Source: Neotamlana sargassicola
GTDB taxonomy: Bacteria; Bacteroidota; Bacteroidia; Flavobacteriales; Flavobacteriaceae
Length of the DNA stretch: 64,000 bases
Direction: 5' to 3'
Assembly: GCF_020523965.1 (NCBI RefSeq)
Contig: NZ_JAJAPX010000002.1
Span: forward strand, 1-64,000
This document shows, piece by piece, positions 8,696 to 17,410 of this stretch. Each line of letters begins with the position of its first letter. The stretch's first letter is position 1. The notes under the pieces were generated by a model that worked only from the letters and a program-made list of their open reading frames with translations, ran no database searches and was not told the DNA's origin. Made by a program: the position numbers and the translations under genes.

Positions 8696-10171
8696 TTATT
8701 TTAAAAAGTCTACAGAAACGTTATTCGCTCTAAGTAGTTCGTTTTCTTTAGCTAAATCGAAGGCTGTTTCTTCAAAATCGGTAGTAGCCGTTTTGTTTGC
8801 TCCGTTTTTAATTAAATATTTTAAAATTTTATCGTCTTTAGCTTTCATTGCAGCTAAAAGTAAAGCCGTATTACCTTCACTGTTTTTAGCGTTTATATCT
8901 TGATTAAATTCTGAAGCTAATTGAAGTAACTTAAAACTATTTTTTTCGATAGCAAAATGATACCAAGTATTACCATTTTTTTGAGGAGTACTTAAGTTGT
9001 AATCTAAAGTTTTTAAAGTTTCTAATTTTTCGGTGAAATCTTTTTCAGAACGTTTTGAGTAGTTACTAACTAAATAATATGAAAGGTTATTTCCTTTATT
9101 ATCGGTAGCATTTAAATCGGCCTTGTTTTCAGCTAAAAAAGTAACCACATCAGCTTTATTAGATTGTACAGCAAGCATTAGTGCAGTTTCGCCGTTGTTG
9201 TTTTTTAAGTTGATATCTTTTACGTTTTTATAAAGCGCTTTAACAACACTTAAATCGTTTCTAGTAACCGCATTTAAAAATGGTGTATTACCATGTTTAT
9301 CTGTAGCGTTAACACTTAAACCTTTACTTATTAAATAGTTTATAACGTTTACATCTTTGCTACGAGCTGCTGCAATGTGTAAAGGTGTTTCGTTGTCGTG
9401 GTTTGTAGTATTTGGGTTTAAACCTTGAGCTTCTAAATATTTAAAAACACTAACGTCGTTAAAAGCGCGTCTTTGTCCCATGGCAGCAAAAGTAAAAGCT
9501 TGGTCGTTACCTTTTATGCCTTTAGCTACAAGTTTATTTAAAAGTTCGGTATTACCAGTTCTTGCTACGTAATTAAATGCGCCGTTTCCGTTAGCATCAA
9601 CATCAGAAAGACTTAAACCTTTTGAAGTAAAGTACTCGGTAAGCTTAAAATCTTCGTCTTTAGTAATAGCTAATAATAAGGCATTTGCCCCATCGTGATT
9701 AACATCTTCTTTTAAATTTGCGCCTTTTGCTATAAGTAAATCATAAACTTTTGTGTTTGTTACACCAGCGTTTGCTGCAAAATTTAAAGGTGTGTAGTCG
9801 TGATCGTCTCTAATATCGGTTTTTGCTCCGTTTTCAAGCAAGTAGCTCATAAATTTATCGTTACCACTGTAGGCTGCCCAAAATAAATAGGTTCTGCCAT
9901 CGTGTGTTAGTTTATTAATGCTATTACCTTCTTGTTGTTGCATAAACACCAAAGTTTCGTAAGGTGCTTTTTGTAAAATAGCATAAACTAAACCATCAAA
10001 ATGAGCTTGGTTTGCTTCTGTAGGATTATTGCCTTCAGCTATTTTAGTTTTTACTGTTTTTATAGTTGGCTTTGTATCCCAAAATTTGCGTTTTAAAAAT
10101 ATGTTGTCCTGCGAAAAGCTTTGTACAGTTACTAAAAGTAGTAAAGCTAAAAGTGATAGTGATTTTTTCAT
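8696..10171 (-). CDS. Secreted ankyrin-repeat protein
   Basis: The 491-residue protein has an N-terminal signal peptide (MKKSLSLLALLLLVTVQSFS) and about ten to twelve ankyrin repeats from about residue 70 to the end. Repeat hallmarks such as GRTYLFWAAYSGN, DYTPLNFAANAG, NETPLHIAAARS, GNTPFLNAVTRND and GETALMLAVQSNK recur every 33-36 residues. Ankyrin repeats mediate protein binding; here the signal peptide places the domain in the periplasm or at the surface. It is separated by 1 base from the DUF6607 gene and belongs to the operon divergent from the HmuR-like receptor. A role in iron or haem acquisition is inferred from this context only. Confidence 0.9.
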   Translation of the reverse strand: MKKSLSLLALLLLVTVQSFSQDNIFLKRKFWDTKPTIKTVKTKIAEGNNPTEANQAHFDGLVYAILQKAPYETLVFMQQQEGNSINKLTHDGRTYLFWAAYSGNDKFMSYLLENGAKTDIRDDHDYTPLNFAANAGVTNTKVYDLLIAKGANLKEDVNHDGANALLLAITKDEDFKLTEYFTSKGLSLSDVDANGNGAFNYVARTGNTELLNKLVAKGIKGNDQAFTFAAMGQRRAFNDVSVFKYLEAQGLNPNTTNHDNETPLHIAAARSKDVNVINYLISKGLSVNATDKHGNTPFLNAVTRNDLSVVKALYKNVKDINLKNNNGETALMLAVQSNKADVVTFLAENKADLNATDNKGNNLSYYLVSNYSKRSEKDFTEKLETLKTLDYNLSTPQKNGNTWYHFAIEKNSFKLLQLASEFNQDINAKNSEGNTALLLAAMKAKDDKILKYLIKNGANKTATTDFEETAFDLAKENELLRANNVSVDFLK

Positions 10172-10172
10172 C

Positions 10173-11078
10173 TTATTTTTTTACAAATGATTCTATTATT
10201 GGATTAATTGTTTCTGCGGAGTTATAGTTTTCGGCATCGAATAAATATTTAAACAATACTTTGTTGTCTACTTTTTCTTCAAGTATTAAATCGGTATTTC
10301 TTGAAAACACATCGTTCCATTTGGCACGAACTATGGCCCATTTAGCTTGGTTTTCTTTCCAGTAGTCTTGAGCTGCTTTACACTTACTATCATCAACTTT
10401 TACATAAGTATTAAAACCTTTTTCCTGTGCAATAATTACGTCTGGTTTTCCGTCTTCACGAATTACTTTATCGTTGTCTTGGTCGTGAATCCATCCGTTT
10501 GCAACAATTTCGTGTCGGTTTCTTCTGGTAGTTACGTTATAATCGCTTCGTTTTGTGTATTCACGACGTGGTAATGGAGCCGATGTTTCGTTTTCCCAAT
10601 AACTTTTTCCATCAACATGAACCCAGGTTGAAGAACCTTCGTAGCGCGGGCTATCATCAACTTGAAACACTTTTTGCGTCCATTGCCCTTTAACGTCATT
10701 TTTAGAAAGTTGTACAAAATCCCATTTGTTATCGTGGTTGTACTGGTATAAATTGGTGTTTTGGTATTCCCAATCTTGTCTCCAGTGTTTTACAATATAT
10801 GGTTGTGTTGGCGGGCCAACAATTAATAAATGTTGCATAGATATCTTATCATTGCCATCTTCAACAAGCTGCACCCATTCTAAACCTTTATCATGTTTGG
10901 TTTTAGAAGGTATGTAGGTAGAATCTTCAACATACTCGAAAGTTTCAGCAAAATTAAAGTTCACTTCATAACAACCACACATGCTTTTAATAGCATTTTG
11001 GTCTTGTTTTTTCTTGTTTTGAGCTATTACCGTAGAAATAGATAATAATGTTAAAGTTAAAATAACTATTTTTTTCAT
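10173..11078 (-). CDS. DUF6607 family secreted protein
   Basis: The open frame extends to 11105, but the Met at 11078 gives a proper signal peptide (MKKIVILTLTLLSISTVIAQ), so I place the start there, giving 301 residues. The mature part begins with KSMCGCYEVNFNFAETF and contains the HWRQDWEY and RREYTKRSDYNV segments, which I associate with DUF6607, a Bacteroidota family of unknown function. It is Trp- and Tyr-rich and likely a periplasmic or surface beta-sheet protein. It is the first gene of the - strand operon and starts only 55 bases from the divergent TonB receptor, so the two transcripts share a control region. Confidence 0.82.
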   Translation of the reverse strand: MKKIVILTLTLLSISTVIAQNKKKQDQNAIKSMCGCYEVNFNFAETFEYVEDSTYIPSKTKHDKGLEWVQLVEDGNDKISMQHLLIVGPPTQPYIVKHWRQDWEYQNTNLYQYNHDNKWDFVQLSKNDVKGQWTQKVFQVDDSPRYEGSSTWVHVDGKSYWENETSAPLPRREYTKRSDYNVTTRRNRHEIVANGWIHDQDNDKVIREDGKPDVIIAQEKGFNTYVKVDDSKCKAAQDYWKENQAKWAIVRAKWNDVFSRNTDLILEEKVDNKVLFKYLFDAENYNSAETINPIIESFVKK

Positions 11079-11088
11079 TTTATTTAGA

Positions 11089-11116
11089 TTGATTTTAAAT
11101 AACATTTATATATTTG
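11089..11116 (+). promoter_or_regulatory. Promoter of the TonB receptor-hmuY operon
   Basis: TTG at 11089-11091 and TATATTTG at 11109-11116 are separated by 17 bases and match the Bacteroidota sigma-A promoter (TTTG -33, TAnnTTTG -7). The receptor ATG follows at 11134. The box lies in the 55-base divergent region between the receptor gene and the DUF6607 gene, so a repressor bound here could switch both operons. I could not identify a convincing Fur box by eye. Confidence 0.65.
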
Positions 11117-11133
11117 CGACAAATTTAAATAGA

Positions 11134-13212
11134 ATGAGTCTAAATAAAAATAAAATTATAATTTATTTTTTAGCTTTTGTAAGTTATTTTGGCATTGCTC
11201 AAAATGAGAATACAACTGTAATAGATTCTGTTCCCGAAGCTTTAGAAGAAGTTATGGTAACGGCCACTCGAACGGTTAGGCAGTTATCTTCGCTTCCTTT
11301 ACCAGCTCAAATTGTATCGAAAGCAGATATTATTCAATCTAATTCCATTAGGTTAAACGATATTTTAAACGAACAAACCGGATTAATTACCGTTCCAGAT
11401 TTTGGTGGAGGAGAGGGCATTCAACTTCAAGGTTTAGATTCTCAATACACTTTAATTTTGGTTGATGGTGTACCGCTAATTGGCCGTTCTGCTGGAACTT
11501 TAGATATTTCTAGACTTACTGTTGGCAACATAAAACAGATTGAAATTGTAAAAGGCGCGTCGTCTAGTTTATATGGTAGCAATGCACTTGGTGGTGTTAT
11601 TAACATAATTACAGAAAACCCTAAGCCAGGTTTTAAAACCGACTTAAATTACAGATTGGGCGCTTTTAATACAAACGATTTAAACACTTCAATTAACTAT
11701 TCAAAGAAAAAATTAGCAACTAGTTTTTTTGCAAATAGATACAGTAGTTCTGGGTACGATTTCGACGAAACAGATGCTTTAAATACCGTAGAACCTTTTG
11801 TTAATTATACTTTAAACGGAAAGGTTAATTATCAATTTAATGATAAAACATCGTTAACTACTTCTGGACGTTATTATTATCAAAATCAAGATTATGTAGC
11901 TTCAGAAACTATTGCCGGAGAAAGCAAAATTAATGAGTGGAATACACATGTAAAACTAAATCATGATTACAATAATAAATGGAGTAGTTACTTCAAGTTT
12001 TATGCTTCAAGATATAAAGCCGAAGAATATTTAAATAATAATGATGGTAGCTTATACAGTAATAGTTATTACAATCATTTTTTAGTTCGCCCCGAAATTA
12101 GAGCTAATTTTAAACCAACAGCAAAAACAACTTTTACAGGTGGTTTAGGGTTTAGCCATGAAACTTTAGATAGAACTTATTTTACAAGTACCCCAATTTT
12201 TAATTCGCCTTACGTGTATTTACAATATGATGGTTATTTAAATGAAAACCTAAATGTAATTCTTGGTGCTCGTTTCGATAGTCATAATAAATACAAATCT
12301 CAATTTAGTCCTAAAGCCGCTTTGCGTTATAAAATTAATACAAAACTGGCGGTAAAAGGTTCTGTAGGTTATGGCTATAAAGCTCCAGATTTTAGGCAAC
12401 TGTATTTCGATTTTATAAACTCAACCGTGGGTTATACGGTTTTAGGTTATAACACAGTAACTACAAAAATTCCAGAATTAGAGGAACAAGGTGAAATAGA
12501 AAATATTATAGTTCCAATTTCAAATTACAACGATGCGCTTTATCCAGAAAGTTCAGTAAGTATAAATTTTGGTGTAGATTATAAGATTGCTTCTTCTTTA
12601 AAATTATCTGTAAACATCTTTAGCAATTTAATAGAAGATTTAATAGACACCCAAGTTATAGCAACAAAAACCAACGGCCAAAACGTGTTTAGTTATTATA
12701 ACGTAAACCAAGTTTACACACAAGGTGCCGAGTTTAATGCACACTGGAAACCTAATAATAACTTAAAAATTTCAGGAGGTTACCAATTGCTTTATGCAAA
12801 AGATAAAGAAGCCGAAAATGCATTTAAGAATGATGAGGTTTTTGCTAGAAACGAAAGCGGATCTTCTTTTCAACTACAAGAGTCAGATTATTTTGGGTTG
12901 TATAACCAATCTAGACATATGGCGAACTTTAAAGTGTTCTATAATATTCCGAAAATAAATTTAGATGCAAACCTTAGAGCGACTTACCGAAGTAAATACG
13001 CTTTATATGATACTAACGATAATTTGTATTTAGATGATTACGATGATTTTGTATCGGGTTATTCGGTTATAGATGTCGCGGTAAATAAAACTTTTTATAA
13101 AAATTACACGGTTGGTATTGGTGCAGATAACCTTTTTGATTTCACCGATACTCAGAATATAACCAATATACCGGGACGCATTTTATACGGAAAAATCAAC
13201 ATTAAATTTTAA
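11134..13212 (+). CDS. TonB-dependent outer-membrane receptor, HmuR-like
   Basis: The frame opens at 11089, but Met at 11134 immediately precedes a good signal peptide (about 1-24) and lies just after the promoter, so the protein is 692 residues. The plug domain includes EALEEVMVTATRT (a TonB-box-like segment), the LNDILNEQTGL and GGEGIQLQGLDSQYTLILVDG motifs and IEIVKGASSSLYGSNALGGVINI. A 22-strand barrel follows and ends in an aromatic-terminated strand (YGKINIKF). The next gene, 8 bases downstream, is an HmuY-like haem-binding lipoprotein, which points to haem as the imported ligand. The divergent operon carries a flavoprotein reductase. Siderophore or another iron chelate is the alternative. 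Confidence 0.9.
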   Translation: MSLNKNKIIIYFLAFVSYFGIAQNENTTVIDSVPEALEEVMVTATRTVRQLSSLPLPAQIVSKADIIQSNSIRLNDILNEQTGLITVPDFGGGEGIQLQGLDSQYTLILVDGVPLIGRSAGTLDISRLTVGNIKQIEIVKGASSSLYGSNALGGVINIITENPKPGFKTDLNYRLGAFNTNDLNTSINYSKKKLATSFFANRYSSSGYDFDETDALNTVEPFVNYTLNGKVNYQFNDKTSLTTSGRYYYQNQDYVASETIAGESKINEWNTHVKLNHDYNNKWSSYFKFYASRYKAEEYLNNNDGSLYSNSYYNHFLVRPEIRANFKPTAKTTFTGGLGFSHETLDRTYFTSTPIFNSPYVYLQYDGYLNENLNVILGARFDSHNKYKSQFSPKAALRYKINTKLAVKGSVGYGYKAPDFRQLYFDFINSTVGYTVLGYNTVTTKIPELEEQGEIENIIVPISNYNDALYPESSVSINFGVDYKIASSLKLSVNIFSNLIEDLIDTQVIATKTNGQNVFSYYNVNQVYTQGAEFNAHWKPNNNLKISGGYQLLYAKDKEAENAFKNDEVFARNESGSSFQLQESDYFGLYNQSRHMANFKVFYNIPKINLDANLRATYRSKYALYDTNDNLYLDDYDDFVSGYSVIDVAVNKTFYKNYTVGIGADNLFDFTDTQNITNIPGRILYGKINIKF

Positions 13213-13220
13213 TATATCTT

Positions 13221-13844
13221 ATGAAAACAATTAAATACTTTGCATGCTTAGCTTTATTTGCAGCGTTTACCTCTTGTAGTACAGATGATAACTCAGGAGA
13301 TGAAAACGAATTATTAGAAACAGAAACTGCTACGGTTAGTAATTTAGCAGCAGTACAAACGGCAGATTACACTACAACACCTGCAACCATTACAGGAGAA
13401 TATACGCGCTTTTCTTTTGAAAGTGGAAGCATTGTAACAGATGATAGTTGGGATTTAGCCTTTCGTGGTACAACAATCTTGGTAAATGGAGGAACCGCTG
13501 TCTCAGATGATGAGCCAGAACGAACCGGAACAGCAGGTGTATATATAGCATCAGGCACTTTAAGTAGTATTACAGAAGTTGACACCTCATTATTTGTTAG
13601 CGATAGCGAAACCGATGGTTTAGCAATAACAACAGGATCGGAAAATGGTTGGTACAGTTACGATTATACCACACACATTATTTCACCAATTGCAGGTAAA
13701 ATACTAGTGGTTAAAACAAGCAACAACACCTATGCAAAAGTTGAAATTTTAAGTTATTATTTAGATAGCGATACCTCCAGCGATTCGCAATATTACACGT
13801 TTAACTATGTGTATCAACCAAACGAAGGCGAAACAACATTTTAA
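13221..13844 (+). CDS. hmuY: HmuY-like haem-binding lipoprotein
   Basis: This 207-residue lipoprotein (signal ending FTSC, Cys19) matches the HmuY family. After an acidic linker it has the motifs YTRFSFESGSIV, DSWDLAFRGTTILVNGG and GWYSYDYTTHIISPIAGKI, followed by KILVVKTSNNTYAKVEILSYY, the all-beta right-hand fold typical of HmuY. In Porphyromonas HmuY takes haem from host proteins and hands it to the receptor HmuR using two histidines; here only one histidine is evident in the mature part (TTHII), so haem coordination may differ. It follows the TonB receptor gene by 8 bases, the order reversed from P. gingivalis hmuYR. Confidence 0.85.
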   Translation: MKTIKYFACLALFAAFTSCSTDDNSGDENELLETETATVSNLAAVQTADYTTTPATITGEYTRFSFESGSIVTDDSWDLAFRGTTILVNGGTAVSDDEPERTGTAGVYIASGTLSSITEVDTSLFVSDSETDGLAITTGSENGWYSYDYTTHIISPIAGKILVVKTSNNTYAKVEILSYYLDSDTSSDSQYYTFNYVYQPNEGETTF

Positions 13845-13877
13845 TATTTATTTTTTTGAGTTAGTTTTTAATAAAGT

Positions 13878-13910
13878 CCTTAGCATATTTTGTTAAGGGT
13901 TTTCTTTTTT
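13878..13910 (+). terminator. Weak terminator after hmuY
   Basis: A short stem CCTTA / TAAGG with an 11-base loop precedes a T-rich stretch (TTTTCTTTTTT). The stem is weak, so some read-through towards the LacI-type gene is possible. Confidence 0.4.
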
Positions 13911-13963
13911 CGTTAAATCAAAAGAGTTATTTTGTAAATTGCGGCACTTAAATTCGGGTATTT

Positions 13964-14968
13964 ATGGTTACACTAAAGCAATTGGCAAAAGAATTAAACG
14001 TTTCAATCTCCACAGTTTCTAAAGCATTAAACAACAGTGAAGAAATTGGTGAAGCAACAATAAAGCGTGTAAAAGAACTTGCTGAATTGTATAACTATAA
14101 ACCCAATAAGGTTGCATTAAGTTTAAAACAAAATAAAACAAAAACCATAGGTGTAATTATTCCTAATATTTTAAATAGGTTTTTGGCAAAAGTGCTTTTT
14201 GGTATAGAGCGCGAAGCGAATAAACATGGCTATAATATTATTACGTGTATTTCTAACGAATCTTTAAAAAAAGAAAAAGAAGGCTTACAACTTTTAGCTA
14301 GTGGAAGTGTTGATGGTTTTATTTTATCTGTAGCCGAAGAAACTCAAATAACAAACGAAGTAGAGCATTTTAAAAAAACCATTAATCAAGGTTTACCTAT
14401 TGTAATGTTCGATAGAGTAGCGCACGATGTTATGTGCGATAAAGTTATTGTTGATGATTTTGATGCTACCTATAACGCCACACAACTTTTATTTGGAGAA
14501 AACCGAAAAAAAATTGCATTTATAAGTTGTATAAACGATTTAAGCGTTGGTAAACTTAGGGAGCGCGGTTACAACAAAGCAATTCTAGAACATAAAAACC
14601 AAGAGCCTTTAGTTTTAAAAATAAAGAAGAAAGACGACCATCAAAAGAAAATTAAATCCTTTTTTAAAAAGAATCCAGGAATTGATGCTGTTTTGGCTGC
14701 CGATAGTTCTTCAGGAATAATAGCTTTAAATACAGCCGTAAATTTAGGCTTAAAAGTTCCAAAAGATATTTCTGTAATAGCGTTTGCAAGTAAATCTGAT
14801 TCTAACCATACTTTACCACAACTTACTACTATTAGGCAACATGCAAAAACTATTGGAGAAACTGCCGCTCAATTACTTATACAGCGCATGCACAACACAC
14901 CAGCAAGCGACGATGTTAAAACCAATATAATTAAAACAAGTTTGGTGAAAACTAAATCTATTTTGTAG
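13964..14968 (+). CDS. LacI/GalR-family transcriptional regulator
   Basis: The 334-residue protein has an N-terminal LacI-type helix-turn-helix (VTLKQLAKELNVSISTVSKA, residues 2-21) and hinge (YKPNKVALSLKQ), then a periplasmic-binding-protein-like effector domain starting TKTIGVIIPNIL (about residue 60). The VIVDDFDATYNATQLL and AVLAADSSSGIIAL segments are standard subdomain positions. No sugar genes lie beside it, so its target is probably elsewhere in the genome; alternatively it could act on the haem locus upstream, though LacI regulators normally sense sugars. Confidence 0.93.
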   Translation: MVTLKQLAKELNVSISTVSKALNNSEEIGEATIKRVKELAELYNYKPNKVALSLKQNKTKTIGVIIPNILNRFLAKVLFGIEREANKHGYNIITCISNESLKKEKEGLQLLASGSVDGFILSVAEETQITNEVEHFKKTINQGLPIVMFDRVAHDVMCDKVIVDDFDATYNATQLLFGENRKKIAFISCINDLSVGKLRERGYNKAILEHKNQEPLVLKIKKKDDHQKKIKSFFKKNPGIDAVLAADSSSGIIALNTAVNLGLKVPKDISVIAFASKSDSNHTLPQLTTIRQHAKTIGETAAQLLIQRMHNTPASDDVKTNIIKTSLVKTKSIL

Positions 14969-15307
14969 TATAAATCTCTCTTTATCGATAAAATACATGT
15001 TTTTATCTTGTTTTAGATGTTGTTTGTCTAATTTTTTGTAATTTATCAATTTAGTTGGTATATATTAGCTTTAACTAGATTGAGCATAATTAAATTCCCT
15101 TAGTTCAATTTATTAAAATTAATCCCAATAAGCATTATTGCTTATTCCCTCGTAGTAAAATTTATCAAATCGCAGGCAGTTTGTGTGCTTCGGTTTAAGG
15201 TTAATTATTCCATTTATCCCTCGAAAAAAAATCAAGACTTTGTTAAAGTCTTTGGGTATGAGTTTTTTAATATTTTATAAATAGTTAACCTTTTAATCGA
15301 AATTAAT
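14969..15307 (+). other. 339-base non-coding region with a possible structured leader
   Basis: No credible coding frame was found on either strand. The region has a repeated CCCTCG hexamer (near 15147 and 15218), a GC-richer segment around 15170-15205 in otherwise AT-rich DNA, and a perfect 8-bp hairpin AAGACTTT / AAAGTCTT (15234-15241 and 15245-15252) about 55 bases before the small lipoprotein gene. The hairpin is preceded by eight A residues, so it looks like a terminator for the opposite strand, where no gene needs one. A regulatory 5' leader for the following gene is possible. Confidence 0.4.
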
Positions 15308-15454
15308 ATGAAAGCCGTAAGAATTACTTTTATTTTAGCAACTCTTTTTTTAACTGTAGCATCTTGTACAAAGCAAGATTTAAACGAAGATGACGTTTTA
15401 CAATCACCTGAAACCGAAGAAACGCCATACACTGGTGGTAATGGTTTAGATTAA
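15308..15454 (+). CDS. Small lipoprotein of 48 residues
   Basis: ATG at 15308 opens a 48-codon frame starting MKAVRITFILATLFLTVASC, a complete lipoprotein signal with lipobox VASC (Cys20). The 28-residue mature tail is acidic and ends PYTGGNGLD. A strong terminator follows 27 bases after the stop, which supports a real stand-alone transcript. The next gene encodes a TPR sensor histidine kinase. I do not know a function; as a short acidic lipoprotein next to a periplasmic-sensing kinase it could be a ligand or modulator, which is speculation. Confidence 0.72.
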   Translation: MKAVRITFILATLFLTVASCTKQDLNEDDVLQSPETEETPYTGGNGLD

Positions 15455-15480
15455 TTTAATCTGAATCTCATAAATAAACG

Positions 15481-15513
15481 AACCTCGATTAATAACAAAT
15501 CGAGGTTTTTTTA
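15481..15513 (+). terminator. Rho-independent terminator after the small lipoprotein
   Basis: Perfect inverted repeat AACCTCGATT / AATCGAGGTT (15481-15490 and 15498-15507) followed by a run of T. It separates the 48-residue lipoprotein transcript from the sensor-kinase gene. Confidence 0.88.
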
Positions 15514-15564
15514 TTTAAATAGCTAAAAATTAAATACATTTGAGTATTAAATTTTCTACTATAA

Positions 15565-17400
15565 TTGGGCGTTTTAAGGCATATTGTTTTTGTATTTCTG
15601 TTAAGTGCACCTTTGCTAAATGCGCAAAACACTAAGGTTTTACAACAAATTGAATCGGTAAAATCTAGTATATATAAAATCCCTTCTCGGGATTCGGTGG
15701 CTATAGCAGAAACGCATTATAAAATTGGAGAACTTTATCGGAAGTCGTTGTTTAGCGATAGTGCTTTAGTATATTTTCAAAAAGCCGAAAAGGTTTTCAG
15801 GGCCTATAATTTAACGTATAACGTTGCAATAACTATGTACGGTATTGCCGTTTGCCAGACATATCATAAAGATTATACCGGAAGCGAATCTACATCTATC
15901 GAGGTGTTAACCTTGCTAAATACATTAAACGAAACAAACAATGTTAAGCAATACAAAGCATATACTTATAATAATTTAGGAGTAGTATTCGATGAGTTAG
16001 ATCAGTTCGATCAGGCCATAAAATATTACCAAACATCTTTAAATTTAAAAAAAGAATTAAATGGCGATTACCAACGAAGTATTGGATTAACTCTAAATAA
16101 CATGCTTAAGGTTTATAGGCGTGCTGGTAAATTCAATATGGCTATTAAAACCTATAACGAAATATATAACGATAAAAATTTAATAAGAAAATACCCAGAT
16201 GTATATGGTTTAGCTCTAGGTAATTATGCGAAAACTTTACATTTATCAAAAAAATATGAAGAGTTACCAGGGTTGTATTTAAAAGCTTTAAGAATTTTTG
16301 ATAGTATAAATAGCCCTTATAATTCAATAATTATTCAACAGCATTTAGCAGAATTTTATAACGATATCAACAAAAAAGATTCGGCCAGATATTATGCCTA
16401 TCAAGCCAAAGACCTTTCTGAATTATACAATAACGACGATTTACTTAAATCTTTATTTATAATTGCTAATATTGAAGAAGGTGAAACGGCAAATAAGTAT
16501 TTAAATGCCTATATAAAGTTAAGCGATAGCCTTCATAAAATAGAGCGTTTTAATCGGGATAAACTAGCTAGAATAAGGTTTGAAACCGATGAAATTGAAA
16601 AAGAAAATGCTCAAAAAGAAAAAGAGGTTAAGTTATTATTTATAATTTCTATTATCGTAATTACAATATCTATTTTGTTATATCTGTTTTTAACCATGCG
16701 AGAAAAAAATAAGATATTACAATTTAAACAGTCGCAACAAGAAAGCAATGAAGAAATTTATAACCTTATGCTTTCTCAAAATGAAAGTATAGAAGAAGCT
16801 CGAGCTCAAGAAAAAACAAGAATTTCTCAAGAGTTACACGATGGGGTTCTAGGAAGACTTTTTGGTACGCGCTTAAGTTTAGATAGTTTAAATATGAATA
16901 CGAGTACCGAAGCTGTAAAAGCGCGTGAACAATACATTAACGAATTAAAAGATATTGAGCACGACATTCGAAAAGTTTCGCACGAATTAAATACCGATTT
17001 TGTTTCTGGTTCTGGTTTTATAGATATTATTAAAACACTTGTTGAAACTCAAACGTTAAGTTATAATTTGCAATATATGTTTAACCCAGATGATAGTATT
17101 AACTGGGACATAATTAGCAATAAAACAAAAATACATATATACAGAATTATCCAGGAGGCGCTGCATAACATTCATAAACATGCTAACGCTAGCTTTGTGA
17201 AAATTAGTTTTAAATTAAAAAAAGATGTAATTTGCATAGCGATAACAGACAACGGGTTTGGTTTCGATGTAAGTAAAACCAAATCTGGAATAGGATTAAA
17301 AAACATTAACTCTCGCGTAAAAGAAATTAATGGACAATTAAAAATAACGTCTCAAAAAAAAGAAGGAACAACTTTGCTTTTAGAAGCTCCAATGACTTAA
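15565..17400 (+). CDS. TPR-containing sensor histidine kinase (NarL-type partner)
   Basis: A stop codon lies directly before the TTG at 15565, so a TTG start is the only one that preserves the signal peptide (about 1-21); the protein is then 611 residues. Tetratricopeptide-like repeats fill about residues 50-290 in the periplasm, one membrane helix spans about 356-377, and the cytoplasmic part has a HisKA_3 dimerisation domain with phospho-acceptor His425 (SQELHDGVLG) and an HATPase domain with N-box IIQEALHNIHKHA, G1 DNGFGFD and G2 GIGLKN. The response regulator follows after 10 bases. The architecture is typical of Bacteroidota two-component systems; the signal is unknown. Confidence 0.9.
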   Translation: MGVLRHIVFVFLLSAPLLNAQNTKVLQQIESVKSSIYKIPSRDSVAIAETHYKIGELYRKSLFSDSALVYFQKAEKVFRAYNLTYNVAITMYGIAVCQTYHKDYTGSESTSIEVLTLLNTLNETNNVKQYKAYTYNNLGVVFDELDQFDQAIKYYQTSLNLKKELNGDYQRSIGLTLNNMLKVYRRAGKFNMAIKTYNEIYNDKNLIRKYPDVYGLALGNYAKTLHLSKKYEELPGLYLKALRIFDSINSPYNSIIIQQHLAEFYNDINKKDSARYYAYQAKDLSELYNNDDLLKSLFIIANIEEGETANKYLNAYIKLSDSLHKIERFNRDKLARIRFETDEIEKENAQKEKEVKLLFIISIIVITISILLYLFLTMREKNKILQFKQSQQESNEEIYNLMLSQNESIEEARAQEKTRISQELHDGVLGRLFGTRLSLDSLNMNTSTEAVKAREQYINELKDIEHDIRKVSHELNTDFVSGSGFIDIIKTLVETQTLSYNLQYMFNPDDSINWDIISNKTKIHIYRIIQEALHNIHKHANASFVKISFKLKKDVICIAITDNGFGFDVSKTKSGIGLKNINSRVKEINGQLKITSQKKEGTTLLLEAPMT

Positions 17401-17410
17401 TAACCTACCT

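Noticed and set aside
15225-15252. Terminator-like hairpin on the minus strand as evidence for a - strand gene to its right
   Set aside because: The only - strand frame there (15232-15432) is a shadow of the 48-residue lipoprotein gene and has no supporting features, so I report the hairpin as part of a leader instead.
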